Position numbers and translations under genes: made by a program. The notes below the pieces were generated by a model. The model was not told where the DNA came from. It saw only the letters and a list, made by a program, of their open reading frames with translations, and made no database searches. Of a stretch of DNA of 17,633 nucleotides, positions 7,906-15,871 are shown in pieces; positions within the stretch are counted from its first letter, which is position 1, and the number at the start of each line of letters is the position of its first letter. Source of the DNA: UBA9676 sp036522155 (GTDB lineage: Bacteria > Actinomycetota > Actinomycetes > Streptosporangiales > Streptosporangiaceae); contig DATDGI010000423.1 of NCBI GenBank assembly GCA_036522155.1, positions 1 to 17,633 on the forward strand, given 5' to 3'.

Positions 7906-7941
7906 GGGCGCTGCTGGCGGCCTGGGCAGCCACCAGCGCCC
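7906..7941 (-). terminator. Strong hairpin after the amidase/acylase operon
   Basis: GGGCGCTGCTGG (7906-7917) pairs with CCACCAGCGCCC (7930-7941), 11 of 12 bases, with a 12-nt loop. It starts 27 nt beyond the acylase stop. A stem this long supports a terminator, although no T-tract follows. It would separate the operon from the small membrane protein gene. Confidence 0.55.
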
Positions 7942-7968
7942 ACTCCCGCCCCTGGCGCTCCGGCGCGG

Positions 7969-10548
7969 TCATGGCCGGAGGCTCCATTCGATGGGGCCGA
8001 CGAGGTAGCCGCCCGCTGGCGGCATCGGCAGGTAGCGGCCGTCCCACCAGTCGGCCATCTGATCGGAGTACCAGGGAGAGGCCGGGTTCTCGCTCTGCCC
8101 GCCGGGGTAGACGCCCTGCGCGGAGGCGGTCCCGGTGCCGGTCCATGCCACGATCATCCGCCAGCTCGGCCCCTGGTGCGAGACCAGGCCACCGTCGGCC
8201 GCGTTGACCGTCCAGGCGTCGCTGCCCGACGACCGCGGGCCGTAGCCGAGGGCCGGGGCCTGGGTGACCGACGGGAACTGGCGGTGGTGCAGCCGGCCCC
8301 ACTGCCAGCTTGACGGTGTCCCGCCCAGCACCGCGGCCAGGTGCGCCACCGCGGTGGCGAACGCGGCCCGCATCACCACCGGCACGGTCCGGTGCGCGCC
8401 GCCGGGCGGGCTGAACGCGCTGTTGCCCGGATCGCTGATCGTCCAGTCCGCGAGCACCTCGTCCAGGCTGAACTGCCCCTGCGGGGAAATCGACAGCCCG
8501 GGCCGGTCCTTGCGCACCGGCACCTTGGCCGCGTGCCACCACGGCTGGAACACCGCGTTGAGGTAGTCGGTCCAGAACGTCCACCACACCGCCGCCGCGG
8601 CCGACGTCCGGGCCATGTCGCCATGCCAGCTGGCCAGCAGGGCGCTGGCCGCCCGCTGCTGGCCGGTCAGCGGCTGGCCGTGCAGCGCGGCCAGCAGCCG
8701 CGGCACGATCTGCCCGGCCAGCAGGTCGGTCTGGCTGAGCTGGACCGCGGCGAAGTCAGCCGGGCCGAGCCCGGACCGGCCGCGCAGCGAGGCATAGATC
8801 TCGCTGGCCCGGTAGCCGGGATCGAAGAAGTTGGCGCTGGTCCCGATGTAGTACGGGTAGGCCGGCCCGACCGGGCGCTGGTTGGCGGTCGCCACCAGAT
8901 GGCCGGGCGGGTCGTAGACCTGCGGGATGGCCGGGTACGGGATGACCCCGGCGATGTCGTCGGCGCCGGTGCCCGGCAGCGGCAGCCACGGGTCGCCGTG
9001 CCGGACCAGCGGGTAGTAGCCCGCCGAGATCGCGCCGATGTTGCCGTGGTCGTCGGCGTAGACGAAGTTCTGCGACGGCGCCCGCCAGCCCGTCAGCGCG
9101 GCGCGGAACTGGGCGAAGTCGTGCGCCTTGGCCACCTGCATGATCACCCCGAGGTCGGGCGAGGTGATGTTGCCCATCCAGTCCACCGAGGTGGTCTGGC
9201 CGGCCTGGGTCATCACCGGCCCGTGCACGGTGATGTCCACCGTGAGCGGGACCGCCGGGCCGCCATGGACCGGGATCGTGTAGTGGATCTGCCGCATCCG
9301 CCGCCATGCGCCCCGCCAGAAGTACTGGCCGGGACGGCTCTTGCTGGTCTGCTCGGTGTAGAACAGCGTGGCCTGGTTCTGCGTGTTCGTGAGCGACCAG
9401 GCGATGTGGGCGTTGTGCCCGATCAGCACCCCCGGCAGGCCCGGGACACTGACCCCGGTCACGGACAGGCCCGGGGCCGACAGCGCGATCTGGTACCAGA
9501 TCGACGGGACCGTCTGCGGCAGGTGCGGGTCACCGGCCAGCATCGACGCCGCACCGGCCACCATGGGGCCGTTCGCAGCCCAGGCGTTGCTGTCGGGGCC
9601 CTGATGCACCGAGCCGGGCGGCGTCCCGGCCAGGATCGCGGCGGCGGCGGTAGCTTCGGCGGCGGACACCCGGCGGCGTGCGGGCGGCCCGGGCGGCCCG
9701 GCCGCCACCGCCGGTCCCGGCGGCCGCTCCCGGGCGAGCGACGCCGTGGTGGCCTGCGGGGTGATGGGGGCGATGCCCCGGTACCGGTACGGGCCGGGGT
9801 CGTAGTAGCTGTGCTGGCTGGGGGCGAGGACGGGGAACCAGGCCATGGTGCGGGCCGGTCCGAGGGTGCGTTCCAGCAGGGCGTAGTCGAGCGGGCTGGT
9901 GGTGTAATCGAGTTGCTGGGTGAGCACGCCCTGCAGGACGAGGCTGTCGACGGGGGTCCACGGGGCGGGGTAGACGCCGGTCAGGGCGTAGATGGAGGGC
10001 CAGGTGCGGGTGCGGCGGGCCACCGCCAGATAGTCGTTCACGCCGCGGGAGTAGGCGATGAGGGCCTGGCCGGCCGGGCTGCCGGGCGGTGTGGCCGCCC
10101 AGTTGGCCTCGGCCGTGCGCAGCAGGCCGAGCCGCAGCTCGAACTTGTCCGAGGCCAGGCCGGCCGACCCGGCCAGCTGCGCGATCCGGCCCTCACCGAG
10201 GCGGCGCTCCAGGTCCATCTCGGTCAGGCGGAACCGGGCATGCAGGTAGCCCAGCGCGAGGAAGGCATCGCTGTCGCTGGCGGCCCGGATGGACGCGACT
10301 CCGTGGCTGGTGAAGGTGACCGAGACGGGGTGGGCCAGGCCGGGCAGGCTGAGGGTCTGCGACCGGACCGGCTGCCCGCCGGTGGCCGACGCCCAGGCGC
10401 CGTGACCGGGCACCAGCGCCGGGCCGAGCGCGGGGACCGGGCCGTAGCCGAACGCCATCAGCGCCAGCACGGCCGCGGACACGCACAGCGCGGCTACCAG
10501 GTTGATGGCGCGCCCGATGCCCCCGCCCGGTCGGCGCTCGCGGATCAT
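7969..10548 (-). CDS. Secreted penicillin acylase family (Ntn-hydrolase) precursor
   Basis: This 859-residue precursor belongs to the penicillin amidase family (S45), which hydrolyses amide bonds of N-acyl compounds (beta-lactams, acyl-homoserine lactones, lipopeptides, N-acyl amino acids). An N-terminal hydrophobic segment (residues 15-36) directs export. The alpha-chain region has the typical RLTEMDLERRLGEGRIAQL. Residues about 265-319 form a Pro/Ala/Arg-rich spacer. S320 in PDSNAWAANG is the predicted N-terminal nucleophile freed by self-cleavage, followed by LAGDPHLPQTVPSIWY. N556 in TANQRP fits the oxyanion-hole Asn (position 237 of the beta chain, compared with 241 in E. coli penicillin G acylase). 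The length is usual for the family. The start is ATG 10546-10548, only 10 nt after the amidase stop, so the two genes are one operon. The substrate cannot be read from the sequence. Confidence 0.93.
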   Translation of the reverse strand: MIRERRPGGGIGRAINLVAALCVSAAVLALMAFGYGPVPALGPALVPGHGAWASATGGQPVRSQTLSLPGLAHPVSVTFTSHGVASIRAASDSDAFLALGYLHARFRLTEMDLERRLGEGRIAQLAGSAGLASDKFELRLGLLRTAEANWAATPPGSPAGQALIAYSRGVNDYLAVARRTRTWPSIYALTGVYPAPWTPVDSLVLQGVLTQQLDYTTSPLDYALLERTLGPARTMAWFPVLAPSQHSYYDPGPYRYRGIAPITPQATTASLARERPPGPAVAAGPPGPPARRRVSAAEATAAAAILAGTPPGSVHQGPDSNAWAANGPMVAGAASMLAGDPHLPQTVPSIWYQIALSAPGLSVTGVSVPGLPGVLIGHNAHIAWSLTNTQNQATLFYTEQTSKSRPGQYFWRGAWRRMRQIHYTIPVHGGPAVPLTVDITVHGPVMTQAGQTTSVDWMGNITSPDLGVIMQVAKAHDFAQFRAALTGWRAPSQNFVYADDHGNIGAISAGYYPLVRHGDPWLPLPGTGADDIAGVIPYPAIPQVYDPPGHLVATANQRPVGPAYPYYIGTSANFFDPGYRASEIYASLRGRSGLGPADFAAVQLSQTDLLAGQIVPRLLAALHGQPLTGQQRAASALLASWHGDMARTSAAAAVWWTFWTDYLNAVFQPWWHAAKVPVRKDRPGLSISPQGQFSLDEVLADWTISDPGNSAFSPPGGAHRTVPVVMRAAFATAVAHLAAVLGGTPSSWQWGRLHHRQFPSVTQAPALGYGPRSSGSDAWTVNAADGGLVSHQGPSWRMIVAWTGTGTASAQGVYPGGQSENPASPWYSDQMADWWDGRYLPMPPAGGYLVGPIEWSLRP

Positions 10549-10558
10549 CGGGCCGGTC

Positions 10559-11983
10559 TCACCACAGCGACGGGTGACGGTCCCGCCAGGGCCGGGCCGC
10601 CTCCAGTTGCGCGGACAGCGAGATCAGCGTGCCCTCACCCGCCATCCGCCCGCCCAGCATGACGCCGATCGGCAGCCCCTCGTGCGTCCAGTGCAGCGGC
10701 AGGCTCACCGCGGGCTGGCCGGTCAGGTTGTACACGACGGGGAACGGGGTGAACCGCTTCTGCCGCTCGAAGTTCTCCGGCGGGGGCACTTCCTCGAAAT
10801 AGCCCACCGGGGCAGGTGGCTCGGCCAGGGTAGGCGTGAGTACGGCATCGAAATCGTTAAGTATCCGCCAGGCCTGGCGGACCGCGAACTGCAGGTACGC
10901 CTGGGCGAAGATGAGGTCGTGCGCGCTCAGCGCCTCCCCGCGTTCGCGCAGGTAGCGGGTGAGCGGCCGGAGCCGGTCCACCCGGTCAGGGTCGACCGGG
11001 GCCAGCGTCGACATCGCGTACCAGAGCGTCTCGAAGTGCGGCACCACGTCCGCGCCGAAGACCGGCTCGATGTCGGTCACCTCGTGCCCGAGGCTGGCCA
11101 GCAGGGCGCTGGCCTCCTCGTAGGCGGCCACGCAGGCGGGGTCCACGTGACCGCCGTCGATCGGGTGCCAGCGGGTCCGGCCGATCCGCAGCCGGCCCGG
11201 GTCGCGGTGGGCGTGACCGAGGAACGTCTCCCCCGCGGGCAGCGGCGGCACCGTGTACATGTCGCCGGGCGCGTTGCCGGTCATCACGTCGAGCAGCAGC
11301 GCGGCGTCGGCCACCGTCCGGGCCAGCGGGCCGTCCACCCCGAGCCCGACCAGGTCCGGCACGAGCGGGGCCGAGGAGATCCGGCCCCGGGTCGGCTTGA
11401 TGCCGACCAGCCCGCACACGCTGGCCGGGATCCTGATGGACCCGCCGCCGTCGCTGCCCTGGGCGGCCGGGGCCAGCCCGGCCGCGACCGCCGCCGCCGC
11501 GCCGCCGCTGGACCCGCCGGCCGACCGGGTCAGGTCCCAGGGCGTGCGGGCGGGCGGGCCGATGCCGGTCTCGGTGTAGCAGGGCAGGCCGAACTCGGGC
11601 GTGGCCGTCTTGCCGGTGAACACCGCGCCCGCCGCGCGCAACTGGGCGGTCACGAAGTCGTCTTCGGCCGGGATGTTGTCGTCGAACGCCAGCGAGCCCA
11701 GTGTCTGCCGCACCCCGGCGACCATGTTGAGGTCCTTGATCGGGATGGGCACGCCGGTGAGCGGCGGTAGCTCACCGGGATCGCCCGCCCGGGCGACCGC
11801 CTTCTCGGCGGCCAGCGCCTGCTCGCGGGCGAGGTCCACGGTGACCGTGAAGAATGCCCCGACATCGGCATTCAGCTGGCCGATGCGGTCCAGGTAATGG
11901 CTGGTGATTTCGGTCGGCGACAGCTCGCGCTGGCGGATGGCGGCGGCAAGTTCCAGCACCGTCAGATCGTGAATCTGCGTCAC
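10559..11983 (-). CDS. Amidase signature family hydrolase
   Basis: This is a 474-residue, probably cytosolic amidase of the GatA/FAAH-like family. The Ser-cisSer-Lys triad is complete: K83 in PIPIKDLN, cis-Ser S158 in GGSSGG, and nucleophile S182 in GSDGGGSIRIP, with the canonical 24-residue spacing between the two serines. No signal peptide is present. The physiological substrate is unknown; no gatB or gatC is adjacent, so a tRNA-amidotransferase role is unlikely. The frame is open 21 codons further upstream (GTG at 12046), but I prefer the GTG at 11981-11983: family similarity begins there (TQIHDLTVLELAAAIR), and a promoter -10 box lies 7 nt before it, implying leaderless translation. The penicillin acylase gene follows after 10 nt. 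Confidence 0.94.
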   Translation of the reverse strand: MTQIHDLTVLELAAAIRQRELSPTEITSHYLDRIGQLNADVGAFFTVTVDLAREQALAAEKAVARAGDPGELPPLTGVPIPIKDLNMVAGVRQTLGSLAFDDNIPAEDDFVTAQLRAAGAVFTGKTATPEFGLPCYTETGIGPPARTPWDLTRSAGGSSGGAAAAVAAGLAPAAQGSDGGGSIRIPASVCGLVGIKPTRGRISSAPLVPDLVGLGVDGPLARTVADAALLLDVMTGNAPGDMYTVPPLPAGETFLGHAHRDPGRLRIGRTRWHPIDGGHVDPACVAAYEEASALLASLGHEVTDIEPVFGADVVPHFETLWYAMSTLAPVDPDRVDRLRPLTRYLRERGEALSAHDLIFAQAYLQFAVRQAWRILNDFDAVLTPTLAEPPAPVGYFEEVPPPENFERQKRFTPFPVVYNLTGQPAVSLPLHWTHEGLPIGVMLGGRMAGEGTLISLSAQLEAARPWRDRHPSLW

Positions 11984-12020
11984 GTTACGGACCGTAGCCT
12001 GCCGACGGGCGCGGGTCCAG
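11984..12020 (-). promoter_or_regulatory. Predicted leaderless promoter of the amidase/acylase operon
   Basis: On the minus strand, CTGGAC (12020-12015) is followed by 18 nt, TACGGT (11996-11991) and 7 nt, then the GTG start codon. A TAnnnT box 7 nt before a GTG is the usual layout of leaderless actinobacterial genes, and no ribosome binding site is present. The -35 match is modest. Confidence 0.5.
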
Positions 12021-12060
12021 GAACGGCCGCCCGAGCCCGGCGCCACGCCCGCGCCTCCCT

Positions 12061-12077
12061 ATCAATATGTAATTGAT
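12061..12077. promoter_or_regulatory. AT-rich palindromic operator candidate between amidase and NERD gene
   Basis: ATCAAT (12061-12066), five bases, ATTGAT (12072-12077): a perfect 6-bp inverted repeat. It lies in an AT-rich island (about 12060-12090) inside DNA of very high GC. It is 5 nt upstream of the predicted -10 box of the NERD gene, where a -35 would be, and 78 nt from the amidase start. Size and symmetry suit a dimeric regulator (MarR, TetR or GntR type), but the regulator is not in the window. Confidence 0.5.
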
Positions 12078-12081
12078 CGAT

Positions 12082-12087
12082 TACCCT
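12082..12087 (+). promoter_or_regulatory. Predicted -10 box, leaderless NERD-gene promoter
   Basis: TACCCT lies 7 nt before the GTG at 12095, and no ribosome binding site exists in between. No recognisable -35 is present; that position is taken by the palindrome, which suggests either activator dependence or repression. Confidence 0.45.
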
Positions 12088-12094
12088 TTGTCGC

Positions 12095-13054
12095 GTGAAT
12101 CGAGTGACCGGGCCGCTCCGCAGGCCGCAGCCCCGGGCCGTGCCGCCGGTGACGCCAGCCCAGCCGCTGCCGCCTGCCGACCCGGCGGACACCCACCCGG
12201 CGGCCCATCCGGCGACGGCCACCGTGCCGCTCGCGGCGACCAGGCCGATCCCGGTCGCGCCGTCCAGGGTCAACGCTTACCCACAGCCGGCCGCCGAACC
12301 GGGCATGACCGGCATCCTGGGCCAGGACCAGGTGCACCGGACCTGGGCGGGCGGCACCCCGCTGGCCGCGCTGCGGACGGATCCCCGGCTGCACGGGTGG
12401 GTCCGGCGGTCGGCGGTGTCGGTCGGCGCCGGGATCGCGCTGACCATCCTCACCGACTGGCGGGTCGGCATCACCGTGGCCGTCCTGGCCGCCGTGGCCG
12501 ACTCGCTCTACCACGCTCGGACCAGAGGAGTCATCCCGGCCGCGGCCCGGGCGACCTCGGCCCAGCGGCGCACCCGACGGCGGCTGGCCCGGCTGGCCCC
12601 AGCCGGGTACGTCTCGCTGTACCGGCGGCTGATCCCGGGTACCGGTGTGATCATCGACCACCTGGTGATCGGCCCGGCCGGCGTCTACGCCGTGGGCTCG
12701 CAGCACTGGGACCGCCGGCTGCCGGTCCGGGCGACCCGGAGTGGCCAGCTGTTCCACGGCCCGTTCGAGCAGACCGGCGAGCTGGCGGACGCCTGCTGGC
12801 GGGCGGGCCAGGCGGGCGGCCTCATCGGCGCGGCCCTCGGGCAGCCGGTCACCGTCCGCCCCGCCCTGGTCATCTACGGCCCGACCGTGCCGTGGATCGT
12901 GGTCAAGGCGGGCGGCGTGGATGTGTTCTGCGGGCGGCGGCTCCGCACGTACCTGCGCCGGGAAGCGGGCGCGGCCCGCGCCCGCCGGCTGGACGAGCGC
13001 CAGATCGAGCTGATCCACGCCGCCGCCGCGCAGGCCCTCCCCCCGGTCGGCTAG
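12095..13054 (+). CDS. Membrane-associated NERD-domain protein with degenerate nuclease motif
   Basis: The protein has 319 residues. Residues 1-70 are Pro/Ala-rich and probably disordered. Two hydrophobic stretches at about 105-135 form a membrane hairpin, followed by a basic segment (RRTRRRLARL). The nuclease-related domain (PF08378 type) then starts near VIIDHLVIGPAGVYAV (D188, H189). In this fold the strand normally ends with E/D-x-K before an aromatic residue; here the equivalent positions read G201-S202-Q203-H204-W205, so both acidic and Lys residues are missing. The downstream VRPALVIYGPTVPW and VFCGRRLRTYLRR fit the rest of the domain. A DNA-binding or structural rather than nucleolytic role is inferred. 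The GTG start at 12095 fits a leaderless promoter; another GTG lies at 12104. It diverges from the amidase operon. Confidence 0.82.
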   Translation: MNRVTGPLRRPQPRAVPPVTPAQPLPPADPADTHPAAHPATATVPLAATRPIPVAPSRVNAYPQPAAEPGMTGILGQDQVHRTWAGGTPLAALRTDPRLHGWVRRSAVSVGAGIALTILTDWRVGITVAVLAAVADSLYHARTRGVIPAAARATSAQRRTRRRLARLAPAGYVSLYRRLIPGTGVIIDHLVIGPAGVYAVGSQHWDRRLPVRATRSGQLFHGPFEQTGELADACWRAGQAGGLIGAALGQPVTVRPALVIYGPTVPWIVVKAGGVDVFCGRRLRTYLRREAGAARARRLDERQIELIHAAAAQALPPVG

Positions 13055-13061
13055 CGCGCCT

Positions 13062-13074
13062 CCCCGGGCCGGGG
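13062..13074 (+). terminator. Short GC hairpin after the NERD gene
   Basis: CCCC, five bases, GGGG, starting 8 nt after the stop at 13054 and just before the ilvD -10 box. The stem is short and could be chance in this composition. Confidence 0.25.
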
Positions 13075-13082
13075 CACGCCGG

Positions 13083-13118
13083 TAGGCTGAGGGCTTTCAG
13101 CATCGGGAGGAAAAGACC
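13083..13118 (+). promoter_or_regulatory. ilvD -10 box and ribosome binding site
   Basis: TAGGCT (13083-13088) matches the actinobacterial -10 consensus, giving a start of transcription near 13095. GGGAGG (13105-13110) lies 8 nt before the ATG at 13119. No good -35 is seen 17-18 nt upstream. The leader would be only about 24 nt, so no attenuator or riboswitch fits between promoter and gene. Confidence 0.6.
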
Positions 13119-14999
13119 ATGCCGCCGCTACGCTCCCGCACCGTCACGCACGGGCGGAACATGGCCGGGGCGCGCGCGCTGCTGCGCGCCACCGGGGTCG
13201 CCCGCGAGGATCTGGGCAAGCCGATCGTCGCCGTCGCCAACAGCTTCACCGAGTTCGTGCCCGGCCACGTGCACCTGCGCGAGGTCGGCCAGGTCGTGGC
13301 CGAGGCGGTGCACGCGGCGGGCGCGATACCCAGGGAGTTCAACACCATCGCGGTGGACGACGGGATCGCCATGGGCCACGGCGGCATGCTCTACTCGCTG
13401 CCCAGCCGGGAGCTGATCGCCGACTCGGTCGAGTACATGGTCAACGCGCACTGCGCGGACGCGCTGGTCTGCATCTCCAACTGCGACAAGATCACCCCGG
13501 GGATGCTGATGGCCGCGCTGCGGCTGAACATCCCGGCCGTGTTCGTGTCCGGCGGGCCGATGGAGGCCGGCCGGCCGCGCAGCGACGGCGAGACCACCGG
13601 CGCCCCGGTCAGGATCGACCTGATCGACCCGATGATCGCGTCCGCCGATCCGTCGGTGTCCGACGAGCGGCTCGCCGAGCTGGAGGAGGCCGCCTGCCCG
13701 ACCTGCGGCTCCTGCTCGGGCATGTTCACGGCCAACTCGATGAACTGCCTGGCCGAGGCGATCGGCCTGGCGCTGCCCGGCAACGGCACCACGCTGGCCA
13801 CCCACACCGCCCGCCGGGACCTGTTCGTCCAGGCCGGCCAGCTCGTGGTCGAACTGGCCAAGCGGTATTACGAGCAGGACGACGAGTCGGTGCTGCCGCG
13901 GTCGATCGCCACCAGGGACGCGTTCGAGAACGCGATGGCGCTGGACATCGCGATGGGCGGATCGACCAACACGATCCTGCACCTGCTGGCGGCCGCGCAC
14001 GAGGCGCGGGTCGGCTTCGGCCTGAAGGAGATCGACGAGCTGTCCCGGCGGGTGCCCTGCCTGTGCAAGGTCGCCCCCAGCAGCAGCTACCACGTGGAGG
14101 ACGTGCACCGGGCGGGCGGCATCCCGGGCATCCTGGCCGAGCTGGACCGGGCCGGGCTGCTCAACCACACCGTCCACACCGTGCACAGCCCCTCGCTGCG
14201 TGCGTTCCTCGACCGCTGGGACCTCCACGCCGGCTCGGTGTCAGCGCAGGCCCGCGAACTGTTCCACGCCGCGCCCGGCGGGGTCAGGACGATCAAGCCC
14301 TATTCGCAGAACGCCCGGTGGGCCGCCCTCGACGAGGACCGGGCCACGGGCTGCATCCGGGACCGCCAGCACGCCTACACCGCCGACGGCGGCCTGGCCG
14401 TGCTGTACGGGAACCTGGCCCCCGAGGGAGCGATCATCAAGACCGCCGGGGTGCCGGAGGAACTGTGGCAGTTCGCCGGGCCGGCCCGGGTGTTCGAGAG
14501 CCAGGACGACGCGGTGGCCGGGATCATGGACGGCGCGGTGACCGCCGGCGACGTGGTGGTCATCCGGTACGAAGGGCCCAAGGGCGGGCCGGGCATGCAG
14601 GAGATGCTCTACCCGACCAGCTTCCTCAAGGGCAAGGGCCTGGGCCGGGCCTGCGCGCTGATCACCGACGGCCGGTTCTCCGGCGGCACGTCCGGGCTGT
14701 CGGTGTGCCACATGGCGCCGGAGGCGGCCGCGGGCGGGATGATCGCGCTGGTCGCCGAAGGCGACCGGATCGAGATCGACATCCCCCGCCGGGAACTCAC
14801 CCTGGCCGTGCCGGAGGATGAGCTCGCCGTCCGGCGCGAGCGGCTGGCCGCCTCGGGCGGCTTCCGGCCGGCCAACCGCGACCGGCCGGTCAGCCAGGCG
14901 CTCCAGGTATACGCGGCGCTGGCGACCTCGGCCGCCATCGGAGCGGTGCGCGACCTCAGCGCGCTGAACCTGCCAGGCGGCGCAGCCGGCCCGGCGTAG
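13119..14999 (+). CDS. ilvD: Dihydroxy-acid dehydratase
   Basis: This 626-residue cytosolic enzyme makes the 2-keto acids of valine and isoleucine from the 2,3-dihydroxy acids. It aligns with E. coli IlvD from residue 1 (SRTVTHGRNMAGARAL, FNTIAVDDGIAMGHGGMLYSLPSRELIADSVEYM in parts). The Fe-S and metal site is at C122-D123-K124 (ISNCDKITPG), with further cysteines C193, C196 and C199 in CPTCGSCSG. At residue 49 it has Gly (FVPGH) where the plant and mycobacterial [2Fe-2S] type has Cys (ITPCN), placing it in the E. coli-type, oxygen-sensitive group. GRFSGGTSG near the C-terminus is the active-site Ser motif. The start is fixed by GGGAGG and the conserved N-terminus. Its TAG overlaps the GTG of menA. 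Confidence 0.97.
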   Translation: MPPLRSRTVTHGRNMAGARALLRATGVAREDLGKPIVAVANSFTEFVPGHVHLREVGQVVAEAVHAAGAIPREFNTIAVDDGIAMGHGGMLYSLPSRELIADSVEYMVNAHCADALVCISNCDKITPGMLMAALRLNIPAVFVSGGPMEAGRPRSDGETTGAPVRIDLIDPMIASADPSVSDERLAELEEAACPTCGSCSGMFTANSMNCLAEAIGLALPGNGTTLATHTARRDLFVQAGQLVVELAKRYYEQDDESVLPRSIATRDAFENAMALDIAMGGSTNTILHLLAAAHEARVGFGLKEIDELSRRVPCLCKVAPSSSYHVEDVHRAGGIPGILAELDRAGLLNHTVHTVHSPSLRAFLDRWDLHAGSVSAQARELFHAAPGGVRTIKPYSQNARWAALDEDRATGCIRDRQHAYTADGGLAVLYGNLAPEGAIIKTAGVPEELWQFAGPARVFESQDDAVAGIMDGAVTAGDVVVIRYEGPKGGPGMQEMLYPTSFLKGKGLGRACALITDGRFSGGTSGLSVCHMAPEAAAGGMIALVAEGDRIEIDIPRRELTLAVPEDELAVRRERLAASGGFRPANRDRPVSQALQVYAALATSAAIGAVRDLSALNLPGGAAGPA

Positions 15000-15871
15000 T
15001 GGCCACGGCACGGCAGTGGCTGGGCGGTGCCCGGCCGCGCACGCTGCCCGCGGCCATCGTGCCGGTCCTGGTCGGCTCCGGGGTGGCGGCCGGATACCGG
15101 CTCTTCTCACCGTGGCGGGCCGCGCTGGCCCTGATCGTGGCCCTGGCGTTGCAGGTCGGGGTCAACTACGCCAACGACTACAGCGACGGGGTGCGCGGCA
15201 CCGACGAGGCCCGGGTCGGCCCGGTCCGGCTGGTCGCGGCCGGGCTGGCGCCGCCGCCGCGCGTCCGCGCCGCCGCGCTCGGCTGCTTCGCCGTCGCCTG
15301 CGCCGCCGGTCTCGTGCTGGCGGCGACCAGGTCGTGGTGGCTGCTGCTGGTCGGCGCGGCCGCGGTGGCCGCCGCCTGGACCTACACCGGCGGCCGCCAC
15401 CCGTACGGCTATCACGGCCTGGGCGAGGTGGCCGTGTTCGCGTTCTTCGGGGTCACCGCGGTGGTCGGGACCGCCTACGTGCAGATGGGCCGGGTCGCCT
15501 GGCTGGCGGTGGCGGCCTGCATCCCGGTCGGGCTGCTCGCCTGCGCCCTGCTGGTGATCAACAACCTGCGTGACATCCCATCGGACACGGTGGCGGGCAA
15601 GCGCACGCTGGCGGTCCTGATCGGTGACCAGCGGACCCGGCTGCTGTATACGTGCTGCGCGCTGATCCCGTTCGGCATGCTGGCGGTGGTCGCGCTGGCG
15701 CGGCCGTTTGGCCTGCTGGCACTCGTCACGCTCCCGCTCGCGCTCGCACCGGTGCGCGCCGTGCGGGCCGGGGCGTACGGCCCGGCGCTCATCGGCGCGC
15801 TCGGCCAGACCGGGCGGCTGCAACTGGCGTTCGGGCTGCTGATGACGCTCGGCCTGGCCGTCCGGATCTAG
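14999..15871 (+). CDS. menA: 1,4-dihydroxy-2-naphthoate polyprenyltransferase
   Basis: This 290-residue integral membrane protein of the UbiA superfamily attaches the polyprenyl chain to dihydroxynaphthoate in menaquinone synthesis. Both Asp-rich motifs that bind the Mg-diphosphate are present: N59-D-Y-S-D63-G with GTD after it, and N188-N-L-R-D192-I-P-S-D196. About eight or nine hydrophobic helices fill the rest. RPRTLPAAIVPVLVG at the N-terminus is typical of MenA. The length is normal. The GTG start overlaps the ilvD stop by one base (TAGTG), and no separate ribosome binding site is clear, so translation is probably coupled to ilvD. If the host uses the futalosine route, the same family could prenylate a related naphthoate; the sequence alone does not decide. 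Confidence 0.93.
   Translation: MATARQWLGGARPRTLPAAIVPVLVGSGVAAGYRLFSPWRAALALIVALALQVGVNYANDYSDGVRGTDEARVGPVRLVAAGLAPPPRVRAAALGCFAVACAAGLVLAATRSWWLLLVGAAAVAAAWTYTGGRHPYGYHGLGEVAVFAFFGVTAVVGTAYVQMGRVAWLAVAACIPVGLLACALLVINNLRDIPSDTVAGKRTLAVLIGDQRTRLLYTCCALIPFGMLAVVALARPFGLLALVTLPLALAPVRAVRAGAYGPALIGALGQTGRLQLAFGLLMTLGLAVRI

Noticed and set aside
8341..10662. Long plus-strand open frame opposite the penicillin acylase gene
   Set aside because: It is antisense to an intact enzyme with identified catalytic residues, and its composition is Arg/Gly/His-rich as in other GC shadows.
12062..13018. Minus-strand open frame opposite the NERD gene
   Set aside because: The plus-strand frame contains the recognisable NERD core and a plausible promoter. 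The minus frame has no domain and would cross the palindrome region.
13055..13118. Possible attenuator or riboswitch for ilvD
   Set aside because: With the -10 box at 13083 the leader is only about 24 nt, too short for either, and no leucine/valine/isoleucine-rich leader peptide is present.
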